A DNA stretch of 64,000 nt from assembly GCF_019039255.1 (NCBI RefSeq), contig NZ_CP077062.1:2852001-2916000 (forward strand), written 5' to 3'. This DNA comes from Nocardioides panacis (lineage in GTDB: Bacteria > Actinomycetota > Actinomycetes > Propionibacteriales > Nocardioidaceae). The notes beneath the pieces are model-generated. The model saw only the letters and a list, made by a program, of their open reading frames with translations. It was not told the origin of the DNA and searched no databases. Positions 10,135 to 18,893 of the stretch are shown one piece after another. Position 1 is the first letter of the stretch. Each line of letters starts with the position of its first letter. The position numbers were made by a program, and so were the translations under genes.

Positions 10135-10902
10135 ATGGCCCTGGTCCGCTGCGACTTCTTCTCCGAGGTGCTCGAGGTGGGCACGTCGATGACGGTGCTG
10201 CTGCCGCAGGCCGGCGAGGAGCAGATCGGGATCTCGACCGGCTCGGCCCGGGCGGACCGCGGCTTCCCGGTGCTCTACCTCCTGCACGGGCTCTCCGACG
10301 ACAGCTCGGCCTGGCTGCGCTACACCAGCATCGAGCGGTACGCCGCGCCGCTCGGCGTCGCCGTCGTGATGCCCGAGGTGCAGCGGTCGTTCTACGCCGA
10401 CGAGGTGCACGGCGGGCGGTACTGGACGTTCCTGTCCGAGGAGCTGCCCCAGGTGGTCGGCTCGTTCTTCCGGGTCTCCGAGCGCCGCGAGGACACCTTC
10501 GTCGCCGGCCTGTCGATGGGCGGCTACGGCGCGCTGAAGTGGGCGCTGCACCAGCCCGAGCGGTTCGCCGCCGCGGCCAGCCTGTCCGGCGCACTCGACC
10601 TCGAGGCGATCTGCCGGGACCCCGCCCGGCGGCAGCTCGTCGAGCGGGTGTTCGACGGCGAGGTCGGGCCGGACGACGACCTGTTCACGCTGCTCGGCGA
10701 GGCGGAGATCGAGTCGCTGCCGTCGCTCTACGTCGGCTGCGGCACCGAGGACCACCTGTTCGCCGGGAACGAGCGGTTCGTCGACGAGGCGACGCTCGCC
10801 GGGGTCGACGTGCACGTGGACTTCCGGCCGGGCGAGCACGAGTGGGGCCTGTGGGACGCGACCATCCGCGATGTGCTCGCGTGGCTCCCGCTGGGTGACT
10901 AG
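10135..10902 (+). CDS. Alpha/beta-hydrolase esterase (tributyrin-esterase/EstA-like)
   Basis: 255 residues. The nucleophile is Ser127 in GLSMGGYG; the oxyanion region is LYLLHGLSDD; the acid is probably Asp in CGTEDHLF and the base His in GEHEWGLW. It resembles the esterase D/S-formylglutathione hydrolase superfamily, including mycolyltransferase-like folds, but has no signal peptide, so it acts in the cytoplasm. It starts 1 base after the pncB stop. The substrate is unknown, and a link to NAD salvage is positional only. Confidence 0.85.
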   Translation: MALVRCDFFSEVLEVGTSMTVLLPQAGEEQIGISTGSARADRGFPVLYLLHGLSDDSSAWLRYTSIERYAAPLGVAVVMPEVQRSFYADEVHGGRYWTFLSEELPQVVGSFFRVSERREDTFVAGLSMGGYGALKWALHQPERFAAAASLSGALDLEAICRDPARRQLVERVFDGEVGPDDDLFTLLGEAEIESLPSLYVGCGTEDHLFAGNERFVDEATLAGVDVHVDFRPGEHEWGLWDATIRDVLAWLPLGD

Positions 10903-10915
10903 GGTCACGAACATG
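10900..10915 (+). promoter_or_regulatory. Leaderless promoter of pncA
   Basis: TAGGGT (10900-10905) starts on the last base of the TAG stop codon's first position region of the esterase gene and is followed by 7 bases and ATG 10913. It implies a pncA transcript independent of pncB. Confidence 0.5.
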
Positions 10916-11488
10916 GCACGCGCACTGATCGTCGTCGACGTCCAGAACGACTTCTGCGAGGGCGGCAGCCTGGCCGTCGACGGGGGTGCCGAGGTCGCGT
11001 TCCGGATCGGCGAGCTGCTGCACCACTGGTCGCACAAGGACCGCAAGGCTCCGGACTACCAGGTCGTGGTGGCCACCCGCGACCACCACGTCGACCCCGG
11101 CGAGCACTTCAGCGACGAGCCGGACTTCGACCGGTCCTGGCCGGCGCACTGCGTGGTCGGCACCGACGGGGAGGCCTTCCACCCCAACCTCGACCCGCAG
11201 CCGTTCGACGCGGTGTTCCTCAAGGGCGACCACGCCGCGGCGTACTCCGGCTTCGAGGGGCGCACGACGGACGGCTCGACGCTCACCGACTGGCTGCGCC
11301 GTCACGACGTCAGCGACGTGGACGTGTGCGGCCTGGCCACCGACTACTGCGTGCGCGCCACCGCCCTGGACGCGGTCCGCGCGGGCTTCACCACCCGGCT
11401 CCTGGAGTCGCTGTGCGCCGGCGTCGCGCCGGGCTCGACGGCGTCGGCCCTGTCCGAGATGCGCGACGCGGGCGTGACCGTCGCATGA
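10913..11488 (+). CDS. pncA: Nicotinamidase (pyrazinamidase)
   Basis: 191 residues. It hydrolyses nicotinamide to nicotinate, feeding PncB. The catalytic triad is Asp9 (VVDVQNDF), Lys104 (FLKGDH) and Cys146 (LATDYCVRA); Asp57, His59 and His65 (RDHHVDPGEHF) are the likely metal ligands. The enzyme of this family also activates pyrazinamide in M. tuberculosis. A longer reading frame exists upstream, but ATG 10913 is fixed by the TAGGGT box and by the family start MARALIVVDVQ. The acyl-CoA ligase gene starts inside its stop. Confidence 0.95.
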   Translation: MARALIVVDVQNDFCEGGSLAVDGGAEVAFRIGELLHHWSHKDRKAPDYQVVVATRDHHVDPGEHFSDEPDFDRSWPAHCVVGTDGEAFHPNLDPQPFDAVFLKGDHAAAYSGFEGRTTDGSTLTDWLRRHDVSDVDVCGLATDYCVRATALDAVRAGFTTRLLESLCAGVAPGSTASALSEMRDAGVTVA

Positions 11489-13032
11489 GGCAGGTCCCGC
11501 CGCTGAGCCGGATGTTCACCGAGCTCGCCGCCGGCCGCCGCGACCACCCCGCACTGGTCGGCGCGACCCGGACGGTCACCTACGGCCAGCTCGACGAGCG
11601 CGGCAACCGGGTCGCGAACGCCCTGCTGGGCCTCGGTGTCGGCGAGAACGAGCGGATCGCCTACCTCGACCTCAACCATCCCGAGTTCTTCGAGGTGATG
11701 CTCGGTGCGGCCCGGATCGGCGCGGCCATCGCGCCGCTGAACTACCGGCTGACGCCGACCGAGATGGGCCGGATCGTGCACGACGCCCGTTCCACGGTGC
11801 TGGTCGTCGGCCCGGCGTTCGAGGCCGCGCTGCCCGCGATCCGGGCCGAGGCGCCGGGGCTGACGCGCGTCGTGCGGACCGGCGCGGACTTCGAGCAGTG
11901 GGTCGCCGCCGCGAGCGACGTGGACCCCGGCCGCGAGGCGTCGTACGACGACGTGGTGCTGCAGCTCTACACCTCGGGCACCACCGGGCTGCCCAAGGGC
12001 GTGCAGCTGACCAACGGCAACTGCTCGGGGCTGATGGACGTCGCGGACGCCTGGGACGTCGACGAGACGTCGGTGTCGCTGGTCGCGATGCCGCTGTTCC
12101 ACATCGGCGGGTCCGGCTGGGCGAACGTCGCGCTGGCCCGCGGCGGCACCGACGTCCTGGTGCCGGTGATCGACCCCGCGGCGCTGATCGACACCATCGA
12201 GAAGGCCGGCATCACCAACGCGTTCCTGGTCCCGGCCGTGCTGCAGATGATGTGCGCGGTATCCGGTGCCGAGGACCGCGACTACTCCAGCCTGCGGTCG
12301 ATCGCGTACGGCGCGTCGCCGATCACCACCGCGGCTCTGAGGCGCTCGCTCGAGGTGTTCGGGGCCCCGCTGTTCCAGGTCTACGGGCTGACCGAGACGA
12401 CCGGCGCGATCACCGAACTGTCCTCGACCGACCACGACCCGGGCGGCCCGCGTCAGCACCTGCTCCGCTCCGCTGGCCGGCCCTACCCGTGGGTGGAGAT
12501 GAAGGCCGTCGACCCGGTCACCGGCCTCGACTGCGGCCCGGGCGAGGTCGGCGAGATCTGGACCCGCTCGCGGCAGAACTCCCCCGGCTACTGGGACAAG
12601 CCCGCCGAGACGGCCGCCGCGTTCGACGCCGACGGCTGGCTGCACACCGGCGACGCGGGCTACCTCGACGACGAGGGCTTCGTGTTCCTCACCGACCGGA
12701 TCAAGGACATGATCGTGTCCGGCGCCGAGAACGTGTACCCGATCGAGGTCGAGTCGGCGCTCTCCGAGCACCCCGACGTGGCCGACGTGGCGGTGATCGG
12801 GGTCCCCGACCCGCGCTGGGGCGAGACCGTGAAGGCGGTCGTCGTCCGCCGTCCGGGGTCGACGCTCACCGCCGAGGAGCTGATCGCCTGGGCACGGGAC
12901 CGGATCGCCGGCTTCAAGCGGCCGCGCTCGGTGGACTTCGTCGAGGAGCTGCCCCGCAACCCGTCGGGCAAGCTGCTCAAGCGGGTGCTGCGCGAGCCCT
13001 ACTGGGCCGACGAGGGCCGCCGCATCGGCTGA
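11485..13032 (+). CDS. AMP-forming acyl-CoA synthetase (FadD-like)
   Basis: 515 residues. It activates a carboxylic acid with ATP to the acyl-adenylate and then the CoA thioester. The P-loop-like motif YTSGTTGLPKGV is at 162-173; YGLTETTG lies near 300; the hinge region is TGDAGYLDDEGF; the C-terminal catalytic lysine is in NPSGKLLKR. Length and motifs fit medium/long-chain or aromatic acyl ligases; the substrate is open. The start overlaps the pncA stop (ATGA). A convergent enoyl-CoA hydratase gene next door suggests a small acid-degradation context. Confidence 0.9.
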   Translation: MRQVPPLSRMFTELAAGRRDHPALVGATRTVTYGQLDERGNRVANALLGLGVGENERIAYLDLNHPEFFEVMLGAARIGAAIAPLNYRLTPTEMGRIVHDARSTVLVVGPAFEAALPAIRAEAPGLTRVVRTGADFEQWVAAASDVDPGREASYDDVVLQLYTSGTTGLPKGVQLTNGNCSGLMDVADAWDVDETSVSLVAMPLFHIGGSGWANVALARGGTDVLVPVIDPAALIDTIEKAGITNAFLVPAVLQMMCAVSGAEDRDYSSLRSIAYGASPITTAALRRSLEVFGAPLFQVYGLTETTGAITELSSTDHDPGGPRQHLLRSAGRPYPWVEMKAVDPVTGLDCGPGEVGEIWTRSRQNSPGYWDKPAETAAAFDADGWLHTGDAGYLDDEGFVFLTDRIKDMIVSGAENVYPIEVESALSEHPDVADVAVIGVPDPRWGETVKAVVVRRPGSTLTAEELIAWARDRIAGFKRPRSVDFVEELPRNPSGKLLKRVLREPYWADEGRRIG

Positions 13033-13085
13033 CCCGTCACTCCCGCAGCCCCTCCCGCGGCGTGTCGTCGCAGAGCTGACGGGTC
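13031..13085. repeat. 55-bp palindromic repeat, copy A
   Basis: The arms GACCCGTCA and TGACGGGTC flank a middle that includes CCGCGGCGTGTC. The left arm overlaps the stop codon of the acyl-CoA synthetase, and the right arm abuts the stop codon of the convergent hydratase gene, so it could serve as a bidirectional terminator. A second 55-bp copy is at 18894. Confidence 0.7.
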
Positions 13086-13864
13086 ACTCGCCGCGGAACA
13101 CCGGCCGCCGCTTCTGCCCGAACGCCCGCATGCCTTCGGCCACGTCGGCGGTGCGCAGCAGCACCGTCTGCCCGGTCCGCTCCCGCTCGAGCGCGTCGTT
13201 CAGGTGCCCGAGCGTCGCGGCGTTGACCGCCTTCTTGGTGGCCGCGTAGGACAGCGGCGGACCCGCGGCGAGCCGGGCGACCACCTGCTCCACGGTGTCC
13301 TCGAAGGTGTCGTCCGCGGCGAGGTGGCTGACCAGCCCGGCGTCGTACGCGTCGCGGGCCGGCAGGGCCTCGCCGAGCAGCGCCATCCGCATCGCGCGGG
13401 CCCGGCCGACCGAGGCCGCGACGGTGGCGGTCGCTCCCCCGTCGGGCATCAGGCCGATCCGCGCGAACGCCAGCAGGAACGAGGCGGACTCCCGGGCCAC
13501 CACGAGGTCGCAGGCGAGGGCCATCGAGCAGCCCACGCCCGGCGGCGACCCCGTTGACCGCGGCCACGCAGGGCTTGCCGAGACCCACGATCGCGCGGAC
13601 GATCCGGTTCGCCCGGTCCAGGCTGGTGACGTCGAAGTTCTCGTGGGCGTCGGCCCCGGACAGGTCGGCGCCGGAGCAGAAGGCCGTGCCGGCACCGGCC
13701 AGCAGGACCACGCGTACGTCGTCCCGGGCCGCCGCGCCCTCCACCGCCTCGGCGAGGCCGTCGCTCATCGCGGCGGTCATCGCGTTGAGCCGGTCCGGCC
13801 GGTCGAGGGTGAGTCGGAGCACCCCGTCGACGTACCGGATGTCGAGGCCCTGCCCAGCGTCCAT
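13084..13864 (-). pseudogene. Enoyl-CoA hydratase/isomerase family gene with a frameshift
   Basis: Crotonase family, about 259 residues when repaired. The first frame (13864 to about 13540) holds LNAMTAAMSDGL, the oxyanion-hole motif FCSGADLS and AAVNGVAAG; the second frame (about 13540 to 13084) continues with VGCSMALACDLVV and ends RRPVFRGE. Removing one base from the CCC at 13538-13540 joins the two perfectly. The usual catalytic Glu after the PDGG turn is not evident (PDGGATATVAASVG). It could be a sequencing error or a young pseudogene. A leaderless box precedes the start. Confidence 0.8.
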
Positions 13865-13877
13865 GCGGCCGACCCTA
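13862..13877 (-). promoter_or_regulatory. Leaderless promoter of the enoyl-CoA hydratase gene
   Basis: TAGGGT on the minus strand (13877-13872), 7 bases, ATG 13864. An intact promoter argues for the gene being recently, or only apparently, broken. Confidence 0.5.
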
Positions 13878-13943
13878 GTGGAGTGCTATCGGCATCCGCG
13901 GGTCGAACCTGAAGGGCTTTTCTCGGATTCATCAATCTTGTGG

Positions 13944-14490
13944 ATGCCGTCGCCGAACCGGATGGCCCACAGTCCCCCAAGCCGCCGGCACCCTGCTGCT
14001 GCTGGCCGTGGTGGTGCTCGCAGGCTTCTGGCACGCCGGCTGGCGTGCCTACGTCATCCACACCGGCTCGATGACCCCGGTCCTCGTGCCCGGTGACCTG
14101 GTCCTGCACCGTCCCGCCCGGCAGGGGTACGCCGTCGGCGACGTGGTCACCTTCCGGATCGGGCCCGACGACCGCGTCACGCACCGCGTCACGCACGTCG
14201 GCGACCTGGGCATCCGCACCAAGGGCGACGCGAACCGGACCGCCGACGCCTGGGAGATCCCGGCGCGACACGTCGACGGCGTGGTCGCGAGGCACGCCCC
14301 GCACCTGGGCTACCTCGTCTTCCTCCTGCAGCAGCCCGCCGGCGTCGGCGGCGTGATGACGTGCGGCGTCTCCCTGCTGCTGCTGTGGGGGCTGTTCTTC
14401 CCCTCGGCACCTGCCGGCCCCGCGTCGGCCGGCCCCGTCGTCGGGCGGTCCGCGGGCCGCCGTACGGGGGCGGACGCGGCGCTCGCCTGA
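13944..14490 (+). pseudogene. SipW/ER-type signal peptidase I with an apparent N-terminal frameshift
   Basis: The in-frame part from 14008 encodes a membrane anchor, HTGSMTPVLVPGD with the catalytic Ser (residue 21 from GTG 14008), THRVTHV with the His that replaces the bacterial Lys in the S26B (SipW/ER-type) class, TKGDANRTAD, and a C-terminal membrane segment. GTG 14008 cuts the first helix in half. ATG 13944 in the neighbouring frame reads MPSPNRMAHSP and joins the helix if one C is removed from CCCCC at 13974-13978, giving about 181 residues. Such enzymes cleave signal peptides outside the membrane. If the indel is an error, the gene is functional. Confidence 0.7.
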
Positions 14491-14516
14491 CACCGGAGCG
14501 GTGCCGTGCGAGGCAT

Positions 14517-14584
14517 CTCCCCAACAAGTGTTTGACAGTCGGCGGGGCTTGCTGGTTCCCTCTCCCCAACAAGCCTGTGACAGT
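14517..14584 (+). promoter_or_regulatory. Tandem direct repeats upstream of the ArsR-MFS pair
   Basis: CTCCCCAACAAG followed by a GACAGT-ending segment occurs at 14517-14539 and again at 14562-14584. The copies are 23 bases long and 45 bp apart (about four helical turns). The second copy ends 15 bases before ATG 14600. They are probable regulator-binding sites; TTGACA within the first copy (14531-14536) may be a -35 element. Confidence 0.5.
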
Positions 14585-14599
14585 ACGACGGGGGAGCCC

Positions 14600-15136
14600 A
14601 TGTCCGACGACGGCGACGCCGTCTCGTCCCTGCGCGCGGTCGCGCACCCGCTCCGGCTGCGGATCCTCTCGCTGCTCACCGGCACCGAGCTGAGCGCCGC
14701 CGAGGTGGCCCGCGAGCTCGGCGTCACGCACGCCAACGCGTCCTACCACCTGCGGGTGCTCGCCGACGCGGGCGAGGTGGTGGTGGCCGGCGAGGAGAAG
14801 ATCCGTGGTGGCGTCGCGAAGCGCTACCGGCACCCGTGGGAGCAGCAGCGCACGACGGGCTCGTCGGCGAGCAGCTCGGAGCGGGAGCGGGAGACCTACG
14901 TCCGGGCGATGGCCGAGGAGCTCGTGCGCCGCTCGCGGCACCGCAGCCCGCGCAGCCGGATGCAGATGACCGACGCCGAGCTCTGGGTCACCCCCGAGGT
15001 CTGGAAGCGGGTCAGCGCGCTGGTCGAGGAGGCGTCCACGCTCGTGCACGCCGAGGCGCAGCCGCCTCGCACGCCGGGCACGGTGCACGTCAACCTGACC
15101 GCGGCCACGTTCGAGATCACCGAGCCGACCCGATGA
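14600..15136 (+). CDS. ArsR-like winged-helix regulator
   Basis: 178 residues. The N-terminal winged helix has AVAHPLRLRILSLL (14-27), ELGVTHANASYHLRVLADAG (48-67) and the wing GGVAKRYRHP; it resembles the helix-turn-helix 20/ArsR-type regulators. The C-terminal half (about 85-178) is helical, charged, and of unknown ligand specificity. GGGGGAG lies just before ATG 14600. Its stop overlaps the start of the MFS gene (ATGA), so it is likely the local repressor of that transporter, acting at the tandem repeats upstream. Confidence 0.85.
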   Translation: MSDDGDAVSSLRAVAHPLRLRILSLLTGTELSAAEVARELGVTHANASYHLRVLADAGEVVVAGEEKIRGGVAKRYRHPWEQQRTTGSSASSSERERETYVRAMAEELVRRSRHRSPRSRMQMTDAELWVTPEVWKRVSALVEEASTLVHAEAQPPRTPGTVHVNLTAATFEITEPTR

Positions 15137-16392
15137 CCTGGAAGGACGCGGTCGCCCCGCTGCGGGAGCGCAACTTCGCGTGGTACTTCGCCTCCCGGTT
15201 CAGCAACACCCTGGGCTCGATGATGGCCGGCATCGCCCTGACCTTCGCGGTGCTGGACCTGACCGGCTCGGCCAGCGCGCTGGGCCAGGTACTGGCCGCC
15301 CGCACCGTGCCGATGGTGCTGTTCCTGCTGTTCGGCGGCGTGATCGCCGACCGGTTCCCCCGCGCCCTGGTGCTGCAGCTGTCGAACCTGCTCTCGGCGG
15401 CGACCCAGGGCCTGGTCGCCTACCTGGTGATCTCCGGCCAGGCCGAGCTGTGGATGATCGTCACGCTCGAGGTGGTCAACGGCACCGTGTCGGCGATGAG
15501 CTTCCCGGCGATGGCGAGCACGGTGCCGCAGCTCGTCCCTCGGCCCCAGCTCCAGTCGGCGAACGCCCTGCTCTCGCTGGTGCGCGGCGGCCTCACCGTG
15601 ATCGGCCCGACGCTCGGCGCGCTGCTCGTCGTCACGATCGGGTCGGGGTGGGCGCTCGCGATCGACGCGCTGACCTGGCTGGTGGCCGCGATCCTGCTGA
15701 CGCCGATGCGGCTGCCCGCCCGGCCGGCCCGGACCTCGCAGACCGGCACGGTCCGCGAGCTCCGGGAGGGCTGGTCGTTCTTCGTCTCGACCACCTGGCT
15801 GTGGGTCGTGGTGCTCGCGTTCGGGGTCCTCAACGCGATCCACTCCGGCGCCTGGTTCACCCTCGGCCCGGCAGCCGCCAAGTCCACCATCGGCGAGCAG
15901 GGCTGGGGCCTGGTGCTCTCGGCCGAGTCGGTCGGGCTGCTGGTGATGACCGTGGTGCTGCTCCGCGTGGACGTCCGGCGGCCGCTGCTGGTCGGGATGC
16001 TCGGCTGCTCGCTGATGGGCGTCCCGATGGTGGTCCTCGGCGTCGAGCCGAACCTCGCCGTGCTGCTGGTCGCCACCTTCGTCGCCGGCGCCGGCATCGA
16101 GCTGTTCAGCATCGGCTGGAACGTCGCGATGCAGGAGAACATCGACGACGCGATGCTCTCGCGCGCCTACTCCTACGACGCCCTGGGATCGTTCGTGGCC
16201 ATGCCGGTCGGGCAGCTGCTCTACGGCCCGCTGGGCGAGACGTTCGGCTACCGCGACGTGCTGGTCGTCAGCGGGGTGGCCTACGTGCTGGTCGCGCTGG
16301 TCACGCTGTCGTCCCGGTCCGTGCGGACGCTCTCACGCACGCGGCCCGACAGCGTGGTCGGCGGACCGGCCGGCGCCGAGCTGCGCGCCTGA
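15133..16392 (+). CDS. MFS transporter (MFS_3/enterobactin-exporter-like)
   Basis: 419 residues with about 12 membrane helices. Signatures include FASRFSNTLGSMMAGIAL near the start and GGVIADRFPRAL in the loop after helix 2. The profile is that of drug or siderophore exporters of the MFS_3 group. Co-transcription with an upstream ArsR-like regulator suggests inducible efflux; the substrate is unknown. The last 112 bases overlap the convergent GGDEF-EAL gene. Confidence 0.87.
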   Translation: MTWKDAVAPLRERNFAWYFASRFSNTLGSMMAGIALTFAVLDLTGSASALGQVLAARTVPMVLFLLFGGVIADRFPRALVLQLSNLLSAATQGLVAYLVISGQAELWMIVTLEVVNGTVSAMSFPAMASTVPQLVPRPQLQSANALLSLVRGGLTVIGPTLGALLVVTIGSGWALAIDALTWLVAAILLTPMRLPARPARTSQTGTVRELREGWSFFVSTTWLWVVVLAFGVLNAIHSGAWFTLGPAAAKSTIGEQGWGLVLSAESVGLLVMTVVLLRVDVRRPLLVGMLGCSLMGVPMVVLGVEPNLAVLLVATFVAGAGIELFSIGWNVAMQENIDDAMLSRAYSYDALGSFVAMPVGQLLYGPLGETFGYRDVLVVSGVAYVLVALVTLSSRSVRTLSRTRPDSVVGGPAGAELRA

Positions 16393-18212
16393 CGGCGTTC
16401 CCGGGCCAGCGCCACGAACTCCTCGAGGGGCAGCGGGCGCGCCCAGAGGTACCCCTGCGCCCGCCGGCAGCCCAGGCCCCGCAGGGTGTCGGCGACCTCC
16501 TGGGTCTCGACGCCCTCGGCGACCACCGACATGTGGAGACCCTCGGCCATCGCCAGCATCGACGCGACCAGGGTGCGCAAGCGTCCGGAGCTGCTGACCT
16601 GGTCCACGAACGACTTGTCGATCTTCAGGCCGTTCAGCGGCAGCCGGTGCAGGTAGGACAGCGACGAGAACCCGGTGCCGAAGTCGTCGAGCAGCAGCGG
16701 CGTACCCAGCGCGAGCAGCTCGTCGAGCGCCAGCGCGGTGCACGAGGACTCGTCGAGCAGCACCGACTCGGTGATCTCCAGGTGCAGCACCCGCGCCGGC
16801 AGGCCGTGGCGGGCGAGCGCGTCGGCGACCAGCGCCGCGAAGCCCGGCCGGACCTGGCGGCCCGAGACGTTCACGGCCAGCGAGAAGTCGCCGTCCACGA
16901 CCCCCTCGTCGCGCCAGGCGGCCAACGTGCCGCACACCTCCTCGACCACCCACGCCCCGATCGGCGCGATCAGCCCGAGGTCCTCGGCGACGGGGACGAA
17001 GTCCGAGGGCGCCACCACCCCGAGCTGCGGGGAGGTCCAGCGCAGCAGCGCCTCGGCGCCCTCGATCCGCTCGGAGACCAGGTCGACGACCGGCTGGAAC
17101 GCCAGTGACAGCTCCCCGCGGCCGAGCGCCCCGCGCAGCTCGGAGTCCAGCTGCGCCCCGCGGGCCAGGTCGGCGCGCAGCGACTCGTCGAACACCACCG
17201 AGGAGCCGCGCTGCACGGCCTTGGCGCGGTAGAGCGCGACGTCGGCGTCCCGCAGCAGGGACTCCGCGGTGTCGCCGGGGCTACTGCCCCTGACCACCCC
17301 GACGCTGCCGGAGACCGTGAGGGGCCCGCGCTCGAGGGCGACCGGCTCCGCCCAGACCTGCTCCAGGCGGGCGACCAGGGCGTCGAGGTCGAGGGTGCCG
17401 TCGACGTCGAGGCCGACCACCGCGAACTCGTCGCCGCCCATCCTGGCCACCGCGTCGCACTCCCGGACGGCGCCGAGCAGCCGCGGGGCCAGCGCGACCA
17501 GCAGCTGGTCACCGACGTGGTGGCCGTAGCTGTCGTTGACCAGCTTGAAGTGGTCGAGGTCGATCAGCAGCACCACGACCGAGCCGCCCGCCCGGGCGGC
17601 CAGGGCGTCGTCCAGCGCTCCGGCGAACCCGCGCCGGCCGAGCAGCCCGGTGAGCGGGTCCCGCACCGCGGCGTCGTGCAGCAGCTGCTGGCCCGCTCGC
17701 ATCCGGCCGGCGAGCACGCTCACCAGCGTCCCGACGGCCGCCACGGTGCCGAGCGTCATCAGCCACACGCCCGCCGCCACCGCCGGCGGACCGCCGAGCA
17801 GCACGAGGGAGACGGTCAGGCAGACCGCGGTGAACAGCGAGTGCGCCCAGGCGTCCCGGCGCCCGAAGAAGAACGCGGCGTACGGCGTCGCCCAGGCGTA
17901 GAACAGCCGCAGGTCGTTGCCCGGGTCGCCGGCGGCGACGTACGCCACCGAGATCACCACCTGGATCACCGCCAGGATCAGGTGCAGGGCCCAGGTCGGC
18001 AGCCCGTCGGTCGGGCCGAGCACCAGGCAGCCGCCCAGCGCAACGGCGAGCAGCGCCATCGTCAGCACGACGCCGCTCCCGGTCGCCCCGGGTCGCGGCA
18101 GCACCGTCCAGACGATCGCCAGCGACCCGCCGGCGAGGTAGAGCACGCCGAGCGCGCGCGCCATCCAGGCGGGCGACAGCTCGGTCACGCCCAGGCGCGA
18201 GATCACAGGCAC
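16281..18212 (-). CDS. Membrane-bound GGDEF-EAL protein (c-di-GMP cyclase/phosphodiesterase)
   Basis: 643 residues. Residues 1-165 carry about five membrane helices; the GGDEF domain follows (RDPLTGLLGRRGF, then MGGDEF at about 256-261), then the EAL domain (EALLRW near 387, VNVSGRQ, DDFGTGFSSLSYL, KIDKSFV, EGVET). Both active-site signatures look intact, so either or both reactions are possible. After the EAL domain a 38-residue polar tail runs into the MFS gene. Start GTG 18212 has GGAAGGAG upstream, and a FliA/WhiG-type promoter lies at 18263-18289, linking it to motility or development. Confidence 0.9.
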   Translation of the reverse strand: MPVISRLGVTELSPAWMARALGVLYLAGGSLAIVWTVLPRPGATGSGVVLTMALLAVALGGCLVLGPTDGLPTWALHLILAVIQVVISVAYVAAGDPGNDLRLFYAWATPYAAFFFGRRDAWAHSLFTAVCLTVSLVLLGGPPAVAAGVWLMTLGTVAAVGTLVSVLAGRMRAGQQLLHDAAVRDPLTGLLGRRGFAGALDDALAARAGGSVVVLLIDLDHFKLVNDSYGHHVGDQLLVALAPRLLGAVRECDAVARMGGDEFAVVGLDVDGTLDLDALVARLEQVWAEPVALERGPLTVSGSVGVVRGSSPGDTAESLLRDADVALYRAKAVQRGSSVVFDESLRADLARGAQLDSELRGALGRGELSLAFQPVVDLVSERIEGAEALLRWTSPQLGVVAPSDFVPVAEDLGLIAPIGAWVVEEVCGTLAAWRDEGVVDGDFSLAVNVSGRQVRPGFAALVADALARHGLPARVLHLEITESVLLDESSCTALALDELLALGTPLLLDDFGTGFSSLSYLHRLPLNGLKIDKSFVDQVSSSGRLRTLVASMLAMAEGLHMSVVAEGVETQEVADTLRGLGCRRAQGYLWARPLPLEEFVALARERRQARSSAPAGPPTTLSGRVRESVRTDRDDSVTSATST

Positions 18213-18262
18213 GGTGGAGCTCCTTCCGGGTCTCGGGTGCGTCCGGAAAGACCCCCACCGGG

Positions 18263-18289
18263 GTATCGGCAGTCACCGGAGGGGACTTG
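18263..18289 (-). promoter_or_regulatory. Sigma-28 (FliA/WhiG)-type promoter of the GGDEF-EAL gene
   Basis: On the minus strand CAAG (18289-18286), 15 bases, GCCGATAC (18270-18263). The -10 GCCGATA and the 15-base spacer match the FliA/WhiG consensus (TAAA-N15/16-GCCGATAA); the -35 half is weaker. The start codon lies 51 bases downstream. Confidence 0.55.
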
Positions 18290-18332
18290 TGCCCCCGCGG
18301 CGGCGAGAACTCGCCAGGTCCGCAATGCCCGG

Positions 18333-18878
18333 TCAGCCGCCCCACTTCTCGGCCAGCGCGCTGACCACCTTGAGGTCGCGGGCGGTGCCGGGGGCCAGCA
18401 CCTTCTTGAACGCCGGGTAGAACTTCGCGTCCAGCGACGGCTTGGTCAGCCAGACGTGCACGGCCCGGCCGATCGCGACCGCCGACTCCCCCGGCTCGTC
18501 CCAGGCCGCGATCCGCTCGGCCGCCTCCGGGTCCGGGACGTGGCCGGCCTTGAAGAACGTCACGTAGCGCCGCTGCCCCTCCCCCGGCGGGAACGGCGCC
18601 GCGAGGCCCTGCGCGTCCTCGTGGATCCCGCGCAGCTCGGCCGGGGTGAGGATCACCGACGGCACGTCGAAGCCGCAGTGCTCGCCGAGCACCTCCTCGA
18701 CGTGCCGTTCCACCTTGGCCGCCGACCGCATCGGTGTGCGGAACCGGACGTTGCCGGTCTGGATGTGCGTCTCGACCTCGGACAGCCCGGAGGTGGTCAG
18801 GTGCTCGCGCAGGTCGGCCATCTTGTAGAAGCGGCCCCCCACGTTCACGGCCCGCAGCAGGGCGACGTACGTCGGCAT
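18333..18878 (-). CDS. DUF1697 family protein
   Basis: 181 residues, matching DUF1697 from end to end: YVALLRAVNVGGR at the start, HIQTGNVRF (about 38-46), and the C-terminal pattern RAVHVWLTKPSLDAKF with an AxxKWGG end. It is a soluble cytoplasmic protein of unknown function, common in actinobacteria. GAGGA lies upstream of ATG 18878. It is not tightly coupled to either neighbour. Confidence 0.88.
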   Translation of the reverse strand: MPTYVALLRAVNVGGRFYKMADLREHLTTSGLSEVETHIQTGNVRFRTPMRSAAKVERHVEEVLGEHCGFDVPSVILTPAELRGIHEDAQGLAAPFPPGEGQRRYVTFFKAGHVPDPEAAERIAAWDEPGESAVAIGRAVHVWLTKPSLDAKFYPAFKKVLAPGTARDLKVVSALAEKWGG

Positions 18879-18893
18879 GCCCCCATCCTCGCC

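Noticed and set aside
11344-12771. Long open frames opposite real genes (also 50412-52424, 15180-17108, 6112-7890)
   Set aside because: High-GC third-position bias leaves antisense frames open; these have Arg/Gly/His-rich low-complexity content and no motifs, while the opposite strand encodes recognised proteins.
18213-18332. Possible c-di-GMP (GEMM) riboswitch before the GGDEF-EAL gene
   Set aside because: The conserved tetraloop-receptor pairing could not be found; the CAAG-N15-GCCGATAC promoter explains the conserved-looking bases better.
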